DNA from: an uncultured Dehalococcoidia bacterium
GTDB taxonomy: Bacteria; Chloroflexota; Dehalococcoidia; Lucifugimonadales; UBA3495
Assembly (NCBI GenBank): GCA_958296445.1
Contig: OY282565.1
Location: 1,629,570 to 1,693,569 of the forward strand
Length of the DNA: 64,000 bases
Reading direction: 5' to 3'
Made by a program: the position numbers and the translations under genes. Every line of letters begins with the position of its first letter. Positions within the stretch are counted from its first letter, which is position 1. The notes beneath the pieces were generated by a model that was not told where the DNA came from, made no database searches, and was given only the letters and a program-made list of their open reading frames with translations. Below are positions 1 to 8,289 of the stretch, piece after piece.

Positions 1-1623
1 GATTGCCTTGGTTGCTGCTGTTCGCCACGCTGCCGTTGCTCTACCAGCATAGCGAGCTGTTTTGGGGACTGGAAGCGGCGGCGGGGTTGTTTATACTGGC
101 GTTGTTTTTCCTCGCCCTGGTTCTCTACGCCCGGAACCCGGCGCGGTGGACGTGGCCGCTGGCCGCCGTCGCTTTCATACTGCCTTGGGTGCGGCTGGAG
201 TATATCGCCATATCGCTGGCGGCTACTATTGCGCTGGGAATCATCGAGTGGTCGCGGCGGGAGCGGGCGCCCGGCGCGTCTTTGCGTGCCGTAATACTTT
301 ACTACCCCCCCCCATACATTTGTTCTAATAATCGGTTCCGTTGCCGGTATTCTGGTTTACTTCGCCTATAACTGGCTGGTGTTCGGCGGCATTTTGCCGG
401 TTAGCGGCGCAACTAAACAGATGTGGTCGCAAATCCGGTGGGAACAGGAAGGCGGCTACAGTCTTGCTCAGAACTTCCGGGATGTATTGCAGATTCCCGT
501 TTTCGACTTTGAGTTGCTGGTTGCGCTGGAGATATGCGTTTACTTGCTGCTGGTCTGGTGGTTCGCCCGCCGGTGCGGGAACGCGCGGGAATGGCTGATG
601 CTGGCCTTTATGTGCGGTATGTTCGCCTTGGCGGCCGGGCATATCGCCAAGTTCGCGCAGACTGTGCTTACTGTGCATCCCTACTGGGGAAGCAGTGGCT
701 GGTACTTCGTTCCGGCGTACCTGATGATGGCGCTGATTGTTCCCGTAAGGTGTTATGTCGCTATCTATCTGGTAAGGCGTTTTATCGGGCCGAGGTCGCA
801 ACGGGCGGCCAACATTCTGAGCGTGGGCATTGTTATCGTCGGCGCAGCTTTCCTGCTTATAAAAGCGGATTTTGCGGGGCCGTTCCAGTTTGTTGACCGG
901 AAAAGCGAGGAAACCCGCCAGAGATGGGGGGTTACTTCGTATATGGGGGCGCAGGTTATGAATAGTGTGTTGCCTGATGACAGCGTGGTTGTGGCGTGGG
1001 ATGCCGGCGTCGTCGGGTATTTCTCACGCTTTCCGGTGGTGAACTCGGACGGGATAGTAAATTCCTACGATTATCTGCGTGCTCGAAAGGAGGGAACCGG
1101 GGCGGCGTTTCTCCAGCGTTATGGGATTACCCATTTCGCCAGCGTCTGGAGGTTTCGGGATGATGGAACCGGGGGCCACGTTCTGCCAGAGCCACGGGAT
1201 TACCCGGATCTCGAACTTCTGGAGCGCCGGAGCGTGGACGGGGTGTTGTTTGAAGGCCCGCCATATCTCCACCACGGAAAGGACGAATCGCACAAACGCC
1301 AATTCAGGCTCTTGACCGCCGGGCCGCCGGATATGTTATCGGACGGGGGCAGTCGTTCCGTCCGGTTCTGGGAGCGGATGGAGCCGCATTTCGATTACCA
1401 GTCGGAGGGCGTGGGGCTGATTGTGGACGGGCGGATGGCGCAGGCGTTTGCCCGGGGTTGCGCTGCGGGCGACTTGGCGGTGTTGGTATGGGGCGGGCCG
1501 GGGGGTGAAACGTCGGCCAAAGCCTGGACGCAAACGGCGACGGGGCTGTGCGTGGCCGCCTTTGTGCTGCCCTATGACGCCGCCGCGCCGGTGCGGGTGG
1601 AGGTGGTGGCGGGCGACGATTGA
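1..1623 (+). pseudogene. GT39-like membrane glycosyltransferase, 5'-truncated and frameshifted
   Basis: The gene enters from the left edge of the window. The frame open from base 3 encodes hydrophobic helices and runs into a stretch of nine C (305-313). After it the coding continues in another frame, where FAYNWLVFGG and the following residues read as the natural continuation, to the TGA at 1621-1623. Joined, the parts form a multi-spanning membrane protein with a soluble C-terminal region containing VVAWDAGVVGYFSR, a pattern common in GT39/ArnT-like transferases. Such proteins move a lipid-linked sugar onto an acceptor on the outer face of the membrane. The similar architecture at 3699-5327 supports the family call. 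The shift may be a real mutation, phase variation in the C tract, or a sequencing error. The acceptor cannot be inferred. Confidence 0.6.
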
Positions 1624-1660
1624 TTGGCGGGTATGGCCGGGCAGCAATTAGATACGAGTT

Positions 1661-1680
1661 GGGCGCATGGCTGTGCGCCC
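1661..1680. repeat. GGGCGCA/TGCGCCC hairpin repeat
   Basis: A 7-bp inverted repeat (1661-1667 with 1674-1680) has a 6-base loop, just upstream of the tRNA promoter. A longer version of the same GGGGCGCAC-type hairpin lies at 13100-13121, so this is a dispersed element. It could act as a terminator for the preceding glycosyltransferase gene, but no T tract follows. Confidence 0.5.
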
Positions 1681-1703
1681 CTACGGTGAATGGGGCGATG
1701 TTG

Positions 1704-1712
1704 TGCTATAAT
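1704..1712 (+). promoter_or_regulatory. Extended -10 promoter of tRNA-Val
   Basis: TGC followed by TATAAT (1707-1712) is a consensus extended -10 element, 22 bases before the tRNA 5' end. No good -35 hexamer is visible 17 bases upstream, which is tolerated for extended -10 promoters. Transcription would start near 1719. Confidence 0.6.
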
Positions 1713-1734
1713 GGGGTTCCCAGCCCCGGCTTGC

Positions 1735-1811
1735 GGGTGGTTAGCTCAGCCGGTTAGAGCGCCTGCTTTACACGCAGGAGGCCGCAGGTTCGAGTCCTGC
1801 ACCGCCCACCA
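1735..1811 (+). tRNA. tRNA-Val (anticodon TAC)
   Basis: A full cloverleaf is visible. The acceptor GGGTGGT pairs with ACCGCCC (one G-T pair). The D arm carries GCTCAGC and GGTTAGAGC. The anticodon stem CCTGC/GCAGG encloses the loop TTTACAC, giving anticodon TAC. The T arm is GCAGG-TTCGAGT-CCTGC. The discriminator is A and the CCA end is encoded (1809-1811). The UAC anticodon reads GUA and GUG valine codons. The permease gene follows 88 bases downstream, so its true start must lie after this tRNA. Confidence 0.97.
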
Positions 1812-1899
1812 CTTCCCTTTGGCCTGCGGCGAGGCGCCTTTCCTTGGGTCGTCAGCGGCGTTGAGCGTCCGGCGCATTTATAGCAGAGAGGGCGGGGAG

Positions 1900-3642
1900 G
1901 TGATTTTGTCGGCTGACCGGGTGAACGAAAACATCCGCTACGAACCGGAGGATCACCCCCCGCATCCGATAGTCATTGGCACCGGATTTCAGGCGACCGC
2001 GATTATTCTGGCCCCGGTAGCGATAACCGTAGTCATTGTTGCCCGGATTGCGGAACAGCCGGAAAGCTACATCACTTGGGCCGTATTCGCCACCCTGTTG
2101 ACCTGCGGAATCACTACCATCCTGCAAGCCGTCCGCATCGGGCGCGTAGGCGCCGGACACGCGCTGCTGATGGGAACGGCCCCGGCGTTCATCGCCGTTT
2201 GCATCGCCGCTCTGGTCGAGGGCGGGCCGGCCACTATGGCCAGCCTTATTATCGTATCGTCGCTGTTTCAGTTCCTGCTGGCCTCGCGTCTTTCCCTGCT
2301 CCGGCGCATATTCACCCCGGTGGTCACCGGCACAGTGATTATGCTGGCGTCGGCCACCGTAATACCCATTATGATGTTTGGCAGCCTCAATGACGTGCCG
2401 GAGGGCTCGCCGGACGCCGCCGCGCCGATAGCGGCCCTAGTCACTCTGGCGGTGGTGGTCGGCCTAGTGCTGCGGGGGCCGCCGCAGTTGCAGTTGTGGT
2501 CTCCGCTCATCGGCATCGTGGCAGGCTGCGCGGTATCGGCGATCCTCGGCATCTACGACGCTCAGGAGGTCTTGGCCGCGCCTTGGGTCGGCGTTCCCAT
2601 AAGTTCTTGGCCGGGGCTTGGCCTCACTCCGGGGCCGGAGTTCTGGGCCCTGCTGCCCGCGTTCATAATGGTCACCGTGGTGGGAGCCTTAAAGAACATC
2701 GGCGACGGGGTCGCCATCCAGGGGGTTTCCCGGCGCAGGCCGCGGGCCACCGATTTCCGGGTAGTGCAAGGATCCCTCAACGCGGACGGGATAGGCAAAC
2801 TGCTCTGCGGCGTCGCCGGAACGATGCCCAATACCACCTACTCCACCAGCATATCCTTGGCCGATGTCACCGGAGTGGCGGCCCGGCGGGTGGGCATCGC
2901 CATCGGCGTCATATTTATAATCGTCGCCTTCTTTCCCAAAATCGCGGCCCTGCTGATAGACATACCCGGCCCGGTGGCGGCGGCATACGTTACGCTGCTT
3001 ATGGCCTTGCTCTTTGTGCAGGGGATGAAAATTATTATTGACGATGGCTTGGATCAGCGCAAGGCCGCGGTGGCCGGGCTGTCTTTCTGGATTGGCGTAG
3101 GGTTCGAGAACCAGTGGATCTTGCCGGAGCTGCTGGGGGACGGATTCGTGGGCATACTGCTGGGCAACGGGATGACCGCCGGCCCCTTGGCGGCAATCGT
3201 AATGATGGTTTTTCTGGAGCTTACCGGCTCAAGGCGGCGGCGTCTGAGTGTGGCGCTGGACAGCGAATCACTGCCGGAGATAGATACGTTTCTGCGCCGC
3301 TTTGCGTCAAGGGCCGGGTGGGAGGCCGCGGCGACCGACCGGCTGGCGTCGGCGGGGGAGGAAACGCTGGCAGTGCTGTTGCAGGAGGATGACGACGCCG
3401 GTTCGGGGCGTCGGCTGGCGGTGACGGCGCGGATGGATGGGCGCCGGGCGGAGCTGGAGTTTGTGACGGCGCTTGAGGGGGAGAACGTGGAGGATTATCT
3501 GGCGAACCTGAGCAGCCTGCCCCCGGCCCCCAACGAGCGCGAGGTGTCGTTCCGGCTGTTGTTGCATTACGCATCCTCGGTGCGCCACCAGAAATATCAC
3601 GGGGTGGACATTGTTACGGTGAGCGTTGAAGGCGCGGGTTAG
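1900..3642 (+). CDS. NCS2/SLC23-type nucleobase permease with a cytosolic C-terminal domain
   Basis: This is a proton-coupled uptake transporter of the uracil/xanthine permease family, in the inner membrane. About 440 residues form many hydrophobic segments, and the family's substrate-site region is recognisable around GTMPNTTYSTSIS. The last ~130 residues are soluble and resemble the GHKL ATPase fold of anti-sigma-factor kinases (a LASAGEETLAVLL helix, then alternating strands), although the usual Asn of the N box is not evident. The start is uncertain. The frame is open further upstream across the tRNA, so GTG 1900 is chosen, with TTG 1906 and GTG 1921 as alternatives. A strong GGAGGTGAT lies at 1896-1904. 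The substrate is unknown. The transporter call is firm and the C-terminal comparison tentative. Confidence 0.85.
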   Translation: MILSADRVNENIRYEPEDHPPHPIVIGTGFQATAIILAPVAITVVIVARIAEQPESYITWAVFATLLTCGITTILQAVRIGRVGAGHALLMGTAPAFIAVCIAALVEGGPATMASLIIVSSLFQFLLASRLSLLRRIFTPVVTGTVIMLASATVIPIMMFGSLNDVPEGSPDAAAPIAALVTLAVVVGLVLRGPPQLQLWSPLIGIVAGCAVSAILGIYDAQEVLAAPWVGVPISSWPGLGLTPGPEFWALLPAFIMVTVVGALKNIGDGVAIQGVSRRRPRATDFRVVQGSLNADGIGKLLCGVAGTMPNTTYSTSISLADVTGVAARRVGIAIGVIFIIVAFFPKIAALLIDIPGPVAAAYVTLLMALLFVQGMKIIIDDGLDQRKAAVAGLSFWIGVGFENQWILPELLGDGFVGILLGNGMTAGPLAAIVMMVFLELTGSRRRRLSVALDSESLPEIDTFLRRFASRAGWEAAATDRLASAGEETLAVLLQEDDDAGSGRRLAVTARMDGRRAELEFVTALEGENVEDYLANLSSLPPAPNEREVSFRLLLHYASSVRHQKYHGVDIVTVSVEGAG

Positions 3643-3668
3643 GGGAATTTGGCAAGCGTTTTATTCTT

Positions 3669-3695
3669 TGTCTGAATCAGGATTTTCAGGATTTT
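3669..3695. repeat. Dispersed TGTCTGAATCAGGATT repeat
   Basis: This copy of the repeat begins TGTCTGAATCAGGATT and continues with a second GGATTTT unit. Related copies start near 40635, 41470 and 42412, and in reverse orientation end at 43099. Here it lies directly before the glycosyltransferase start codon, and its second AGGATTTT provides the only ribosome-binding-like sequence for that gene. Confidence 0.6.
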
Positions 3696-3698
3696 CCT

Positions 3699-5327
3699 AT
3701 GCTAAAGTTGCTCGCCGCGATTCGCCCGGGCCGGTTTGATTTGTTGCTGGCCGCCCTTGCCGTGCTGGGGGCGGCCCTGATTCTGGCGCGGGAGGCGACC
3801 TATGGGGTGGGGCTTACCGCGGATTGGGCCACCTACATATCCACGGCCCGCAACCTGCTGGACGGGGAATGGTTCGTTCAGATTTACGGATGGCCCTATC
3901 TGCACTGGCCGCCGCTGTATCCTATGCTGTTGGCCGCGGCCAGCCTTGGGGTGTTTGACCCTTACGATGTAGCCGGCCCGTTGAACGCCGCCATATTCGG
4001 GCTTACCATATTCGTTGCCGGGCAAGGGCTGCGGCGGCGCGTTCAGCATCCCTTTTTGGTAGTCGGGGCCTGCTGCGCCATTATGCTGGCGATTCCGTTG
4101 ACTGGAGTCGCATCCTTCGCCATATCCGAGGCGCCCTTTATCCTGTTCGTAACGCTTTCGCTGGTGCTGGCCGCCAAGTTCCTTGATACCGGCAAGGGTT
4201 CGGATTTGATTTGGGCGGCGGTGTTCGCTTCTCTGGCCTTTCTGACCCGCTACATCGGCGTCACCTTGATTATAGCCATCGTGCCTCTGTTGCTTTTCCA
4301 GCGCGGCGTCGCGCCGTTGGAGAAGGCGAAGCGCATTGGGCTGTATCTGCTGATTGTAGCGGCGCCGGTGGCACTGTGGCTGGCGCAGAACCACCTGTTG
4401 CATGGCAGAATCCAAGGATACAGAGGGCCGTCGCCGTATAGCTTGCCGGAGATTCTGGACAAGTTCTTGAGCGACTTGGCCGGGTGGGTTTTCTACTACC
4501 TGCCGTGGGGGGATGCCAGGGCCGCCGCGGCAGTATTCGCCGCAGCGGTTCTGCTGACGTTGGCCGTGGCCGTCGGGTATACATTTGTTCGCTCGCACCG
4601 GAAGGGCGGGGGTATGGACGGGTGGAGTCCGTTCTACCTGTTCGGCGGCTTTGCCTTGGTTTATCTGATTTACCTTACGGCGGCGCAATCGCAGATCGGA
4701 TTCGGGCCCTTGGGCGGCAGGCATCTGTCCCCCGTGTACATCCCGCTTCTGTTCACGGCGGCGATTGCTCTAGACAGGTTCTTGAGCTATGCGCGTGGGC
4801 GTATATCGCCGTCATTTGTTGGCAAACTGCCAATAATTAGAACAATTGAGCGGGAGGGGGTAGAAATTTATAGCCTGCTGGTTGTGGTCATTGTCTTGGC
4901 CTTTTCTCTCTGGCTGGCCGGCGGCGCGGCGCTCAACGCGCGGGCAATCATTCGGGCCAATGAACAAGGTATAGGGGGAGTGACCGGCCCGGTCTGGGCC
5001 AATTCGGAAGTTTTGCAGTACGTCCGGGAAACGCCGGTTGACGTCCCGGTACTGAGCAACTCGTCCGTTGTATACATCCACACCGGCCGCGAAGATGATT
5101 ATCTGGCTAGGCACTTAGGGGATATAGATTTGGGCTGGAAGCTCAATACCGGGGCGAAATGGCAGATAGAAAATGCGGCGGACGGCACATATATCGCTTG
5201 GCTACATTCCTTTGCGCCCGATTACGATTACAGTATAGAGGAGCTGCCGTACCTGGAGCCGGTGACGGAGTTGGCCGACGGCATCATATTCAGGGTCAAC
5301 CGGGCTTATGACGCCGCCGCGGATTGA
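3699..5327 (+). CDS. GT39/ArnT-like integral membrane glycosyltransferase
   Basis: This is a 542-residue polytopic membrane protein with about ten to twelve hydrophobic helices and a soluble C-terminal tail. The first periplasmic loop contains TADWATYISTARNLLDGEW, the Asp-containing loop pattern of PMT/ArnT-type transferases, which use polyprenyl-phosphate-linked sugars outside the membrane. The C-terminal portion, containing VLSNSSVVYIHTGR, matches the soluble region of the broken paralogue at 1-1623. The ATG at 3699 follows a repeat-derived AGGATTTTCCT. No sugar-synthesis genes adjoin it, so the substrate and acceptor are unknown. Confidence 0.75.
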   Translation: MLKLLAAIRPGRFDLLLAALAVLGAALILAREATYGVGLTADWATYISTARNLLDGEWFVQIYGWPYLHWPPLYPMLLAAASLGVFDPYDVAGPLNAAIFGLTIFVAGQGLRRRVQHPFLVVGACCAIMLAIPLTGVASFAISEAPFILFVTLSLVLAAKFLDTGKGSDLIWAAVFASLAFLTRYIGVTLIIAIVPLLLFQRGVAPLEKAKRIGLYLLIVAAPVALWLAQNHLLHGRIQGYRGPSPYSLPEILDKFLSDLAGWVFYYLPWGDARAAAAVFAAAVLLTLAVAVGYTFVRSHRKGGGMDGWSPFYLFGGFALVYLIYLTAAQSQIGFGPLGGRHLSPVYIPLLFTAAIALDRFLSYARGRISPSFVGKLPIIRTIEREGVEIYSLLVVVIVLAFSLWLAGGAALNARAIIRANEQGIGGVTGPVWANSEVLQYVRETPVDVPVLSNSSVVYIHTGREDDYLARHLGDIDLGWKLNTGAKWQIENAADGTYIAWLHSFAPDYDYSIEELPYLEPVTELADGIIFRVNRAYDAAAD

Positions 5328-5396
5328 CGGGTTAAGGGCGGGGATGGGCGGTTTGGGCGTTGACAGCAGGCGTTGGCAGTTGGCAAGATAGCTGGC

Positions 5397-5648
5397 ATGA
5401 TTTGTAGCGAAGACGGAACCGGGCTGCCCGCACCCGCCGATGAGTGGGATGCGGGTTTTATGGGTTGCGGCGAGGTTATCATCCGGCTGCGGCTGCGGCT
5501 GCGTAAGCTGAATCCGGGGGAGGTTTTCAAGCTCACTTCCCAAGACATGGGGGCGCCCGAAGACCTGCCCGCGTGGTGCCGGATGACCGGCCGCCGCCTG
5601 CTCCGCGCCGAGCATCCCCATTACTGGATTGAACAGAAAGGCGGCTAG
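5397..5648 (+). CDS. TusA-like sulfur carrier protein
   Basis: This is an 83-residue protein of the TusA/SirA fold, which in other bacteria carries persulfide sulfur on a conserved cysteine in the cytosol. The usual CPxP motif is replaced by MGCGEVIIRLRLRLRKL, which keeps the cysteine and the following helix. The second half, GAPEDLPAWCRMTGRRLL, matches the family's DDIPxWC region. The ATG at 5397 is preferred over an upstream TTG at 5375 in the same frame. It is followed by a DsrE-like gene and by a protein that carries a second TusA-like domain with the same LPAWCR element, so the three probably work together in sulfur transfer. Confidence 0.75.
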   Translation: MICSEDGTGLPAPADEWDAGFMGCGEVIIRLRLRLRKLNPGEVFKLTSQDMGAPEDLPAWCRMTGRRLLRAEHPHYWIEQKGG

Positions 5649-5718
5649 TCATACTGAGCTAAACATACGGCCGGGCCAACCATACCGGGCTAATCATATC
5701 GGAGGAAGGTAAACCGAA

Positions 5719-6081
5719 ATGGCGGGGAAATTCTGCGTCAGCCTTAACTGCGCCAAAGACAACACCGACCGGGCGACGGTGGCATTCGTCGTCGCCAATG
5801 CCGCCCTTGGCTCCGAAAAGGAAACGGTGGTGTTTCTCACCACCGAGGGCGTTCACTTGTCCCAGAGGGGATACGCCGACGATGTTCACGAAGACGGGTT
5901 TCTGCCCCTGAAGGAACTGATGGACAACTTCGCCGAGGCGGAAGGCACTATTCTGGTCTGCGCCCCTTGTTTCAGGAAGCGGGGGCTGGACGCGGACAAC
6001 TTGGTTGACGGCGCCCGAATCGTCGGCGGGGCCGTGCTGGTGGAGTTTCTCTCCGACGGAACCCCGTGCATCACCTATTGA
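5719..6081 (+). CDS. DsrE-family protein
   Basis: This is a 120-residue DsrE/DsrF-like protein (alpha-beta sandwich). The family includes sulfurtransferases that accept sulfur from TusA, and others of unknown function. The N-terminal strand, a central TVVFLTTEGVHLS strand-loop and the cysteine-containing VCAPCFRKRG segment (about residue 80) can be seen. Cys in that segment is a plausible persulfide site. A clear GGAGGAAGG ribosome-binding site precedes ATG 5719. It lies 70 bases after the TusA gene and 34 bases before the TusA-MetE fusion, suggesting one operon. Confidence 0.8.
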   Translation: MAGKFCVSLNCAKDNTDRATVAFVVANAALGSEKETVVFLTTEGVHLSQRGYADDVHEDGFLPLKELMDNFAEAEGTILVCAPCFRKRGLDADNLVDGARIVGGAVLVEFLSDGTPCITY

Positions 6082-6115
6082 TTCGGCGACTATAACGCAC
6101 CCGTGGGGCCTGCTG

Positions 6116-7660
6116 ATGGAACCGGTCGGAAAACACGAACACGAACCCAATGTGAGCTTCGACGGCGGAGACCTGGACTGCGGCGGCGGGCTGTTGCTGC
6201 TCATCCGCCGCCATATAGACCCGCTGGAGCCGGGCGGCCTGCTGGAGATACTGTCCACCGACTCCACGGTTGAGGTGGAACTGCCGGCCTGGTGCCGCTT
6301 GACCAAGAACGAAATGGTTTCTTGGACCAAATCGGGCGGCCAGCGTAGCTATCTGGTGAGCAAAGGCCCGTTTGCGCCCCGCGCACCGGCGCGAGGGGCG
6401 GCGCCCGCGGTTGCCACTATCGGCCAGCAGCTTCGGACGCCGGTGACCATTCCCGACCGGCTGCCGCCGCCGTCCCCGGCCCCGCGGATCGCCCCGCTGT
6501 CGGTTATGGGCATCGGCAGTTGGCCGCGCCCGCGCTGGATGCTCCAGGCGGTGCATGACCGGCTGGAGGGCCGGCTGGGCGAGGGGGATTTTCAGGCCAC
6601 GGCGGACGATGCGGTGCGGCTCTGCCTAGACGCGCAGCTACGGGCGGGCGTTGACGTGGTGACCGACGGCGAGCAGCGGCGGGACAGCTACGCCAGCTTC
6701 GTGGGCGGGCTGCTGGACAACTGCCAGCTCATCCCGCTCAGCGACTTGACTGCGATGGTGGACGACCCGGAGGAGTTCGAGCTGGAGCTACGCGCTCTGG
6801 ACGTTCCGGCGGCCGAGGTGCGGCATCCGGTGGTCTACGGCAGTTTGGGCCGGAGCAGGCCGCTGGCGGTTCACGAGTTCGACTTCGCGAGCGCCGCGGC
6901 GGGCCGGCCGGTAAAGGTGGCGCTGCCCGGCCCCTACCTGCTCACCCGCACGATGTGGCTGGACTGCCTCACCGAGCGGCCCTATCAGACCCGCGAGGAG
7001 CTGGCCCGCGATGTCGTCCGCGTGTTGCGGGAGGAGCTGCATTTCCTGCTGGCGTCGGGGGCGGCGCTGGTGCAGTTCGATGAGCCGGTGCTTACGGAGG
7101 TGGTTTTCGGGGCGGCCAGCCAGGGCCGCAGCTTTATGTGCGGGGCACTGAGCGAAAAGCTGGAGCCGGCTATGGAGCTGGATTTCGCGTTGCAACTGCT
7201 GAACGAAACCGTCCGGGGCCTTCCGGCGGAGCGCACCGGGCTGCATATCTGTCGGGGCAACTGGACTCGCGACGAGTCTGCCGCGCTGTCCGGCGATTAC
7301 CGGCCCCTGCTGGATGTGCTGAAGCGGGCCGAGGTGGGCGTCCTGTTCTTGGAGCTTTGCACCGAGCGGGCGGGCGAGGCCGAGGTGCTGCGGGCCATCC
7401 CGGACGGCAAGCGCATCGGCGTGGGGGTGGTGAACCAGAAGCTGGACGCGGTGGAGCCGGTAGAGGACATTCGCCGCCGAATCAGCCGCGCCGCCGGGCT
7501 GTTCGGGCAGGAGCGCGTGCTGCTTACGCCGGACTGCGGCTTTGCTACATTCGCCGACAACCCGGTAGCGTCGGCGGTCACCGCCGAGGGCAAGCTGCGG
7601 GCCATCGTGGCGGCGCGGGATTTGTTCCGGGGCGATGGGGCTAATGGTGATGGCGCTTAG
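6116..7660 (+). CDS. TusA-like domain fused to a MetE-type zinc methyltransferase
   Basis: This is a 514-residue two-domain protein. Residues ~1-85 form a TusA-like domain (DCGGGLLLLIRRHIDPLEPG, then LPAWCRLTKNE). A Pro/Ala-rich linker follows, then about 370 residues of the catalytic barrel of cobalamin-independent methionine synthase. That barrel normally binds Zn and a thiol acceptor. All four zinc-site elements are present: HICRGNW (His and Cys), LELCTERAGE (Glu) and TPDCGF (Cys). The N-terminal half of classical MetE is absent. ATG 6116 is chosen because upstream in-frame codons lie inside the DsrE gene. A nearby complete metH (61132) makes a role in bulk methionine synthesis less likely. 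An alkyl- or methyl-thiol transfer using the fused sulfur carrier is inferred. Confidence 0.8.
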   Translation: MEPVGKHEHEPNVSFDGGDLDCGGGLLLLIRRHIDPLEPGGLLEILSTDSTVEVELPAWCRLTKNEMVSWTKSGGQRSYLVSKGPFAPRAPARGAAPAVATIGQQLRTPVTIPDRLPPPSPAPRIAPLSVMGIGSWPRPRWMLQAVHDRLEGRLGEGDFQATADDAVRLCLDAQLRAGVDVVTDGEQRRDSYASFVGGLLDNCQLIPLSDLTAMVDDPEEFELELRALDVPAAEVRHPVVYGSLGRSRPLAVHEFDFASAAAGRPVKVALPGPYLLTRTMWLDCLTERPYQTREELARDVVRVLREELHFLLASGAALVQFDEPVLTEVVFGAASQGRSFMCGALSEKLEPAMELDFALQLLNETVRGLPAERTGLHICRGNWTRDESAALSGDYRPLLDVLKRAEVGVLFLELCTERAGEAEVLRAIPDGKRIGVGVVNQKLDAVEPVEDIRRRISRAAGLFGQERVLLTPDCGFATFADNPVASAVTAEGKLRAIVAARDLFRGDGANGDGA

Positions 7661-8289
7661 GGGTGGAGTGCGTCAATGAAGCGCTGGGCGTAGGGAGAGG
7701 CATTCGTAACTTTCGCCGGGTCTATTTTCGCTAATAGGTCGAAGCTGTGCTTGCTTTTGCTGTAGCGGCCTTTGGCGGCGCTTCGGGTAGCCGCCGCTAT
7801 TCCAGCGTCAACGGCCTGCTTGGCGACTTGCTCGATGTTTGGATCCGCCGGTAATGCGCTTGCCCGGAAACCTTGCCCATAATAGTCGCCGAGGGTCTGG
7901 CGGTCGGCTAGGAACCATGACTCCATCGTTTGCACCATCAGGTGGCATTGGGCGTCTGACGCTCTGGCGGGGCGTTCCCATCGGTCGTGGGAGTTGAGAT
8001 GCCGCCATGGTTGGGCGTCCGTTGCCGGGTCCGCCACCGGGCCTTCGGAGTCCACTAAGAGCATAGCAATTTCGTTATTCCCGGATTTCTCTTTGCTGAA
8101 TTTGTTATATGCATCATTGCGACTGCCGCAGGCCACAATGGTAGGCATATTGCCTTTCAACCCCGCTTTCTCCAAAAACTCCCTGAATCCGGCGCGGCAC
8201 TCCCTCCTCAGCGTATTCCTGTGTCCCCCACCCTCTACATAGAGCTTAACGTTTACCAACGGTTTCCCCCTATCTGGCCGCTTACCCAT
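7657..8289 (-). CDS. DUF4276-family TOPRIM-like protein
   Basis: This is a 210-residue protein resembling DUF4276, a TOPRIM-like group often encoded beside an SMC/OLD-like ATPase in abortive-infection-type modules (RloB and AbiLii are analogous partners). An N-terminal strand ends in a conserved acidic turn (KLYVEGGG), a second carries LLVDSEGPV with two acidic residues, and VQTMESWFLAD follows. These are consistent with metal-binding positions of a nuclease or nucleotidyl-processing site. The start codon overlaps the end of the upstream ATPase gene by 37 bases, so translation is probably coupled. The stop overlaps the stop of the convergent MetE-like gene. The enzymatic activity is inferred. 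Confidence 0.75.
   Translation of the reverse strand: MGKRPDRGKPLVNVKLYVEGGGHRNTLRRECRAGFREFLEKAGLKGNMPTIVACGSRNDAYNKFSKEKSGNNEIAMLLVDSEGPVADPATDAQPWRHLNSHDRWERPARASDAQCHLMVQTMESWFLADRQTLGDYYGQGFRASALPADPNIEQVAKQAVDAGIAAATRSAAKGRYSKSKHSFDLLAKIDPAKVTNASPYAQRFIDALHP

Noticed and set aside
1690..1899. Permease reading frame extending upstream to 1690
   Set aside because: It would run through the complete tRNA-Val at 1735-1811, so the protein must start downstream.
6005..6115. Upstream start of the TusA-MetE fusion
   Set aside because: It would place the first 37 codons mostly inside the DsrE gene; the TusA domain begins after ATG 6116.
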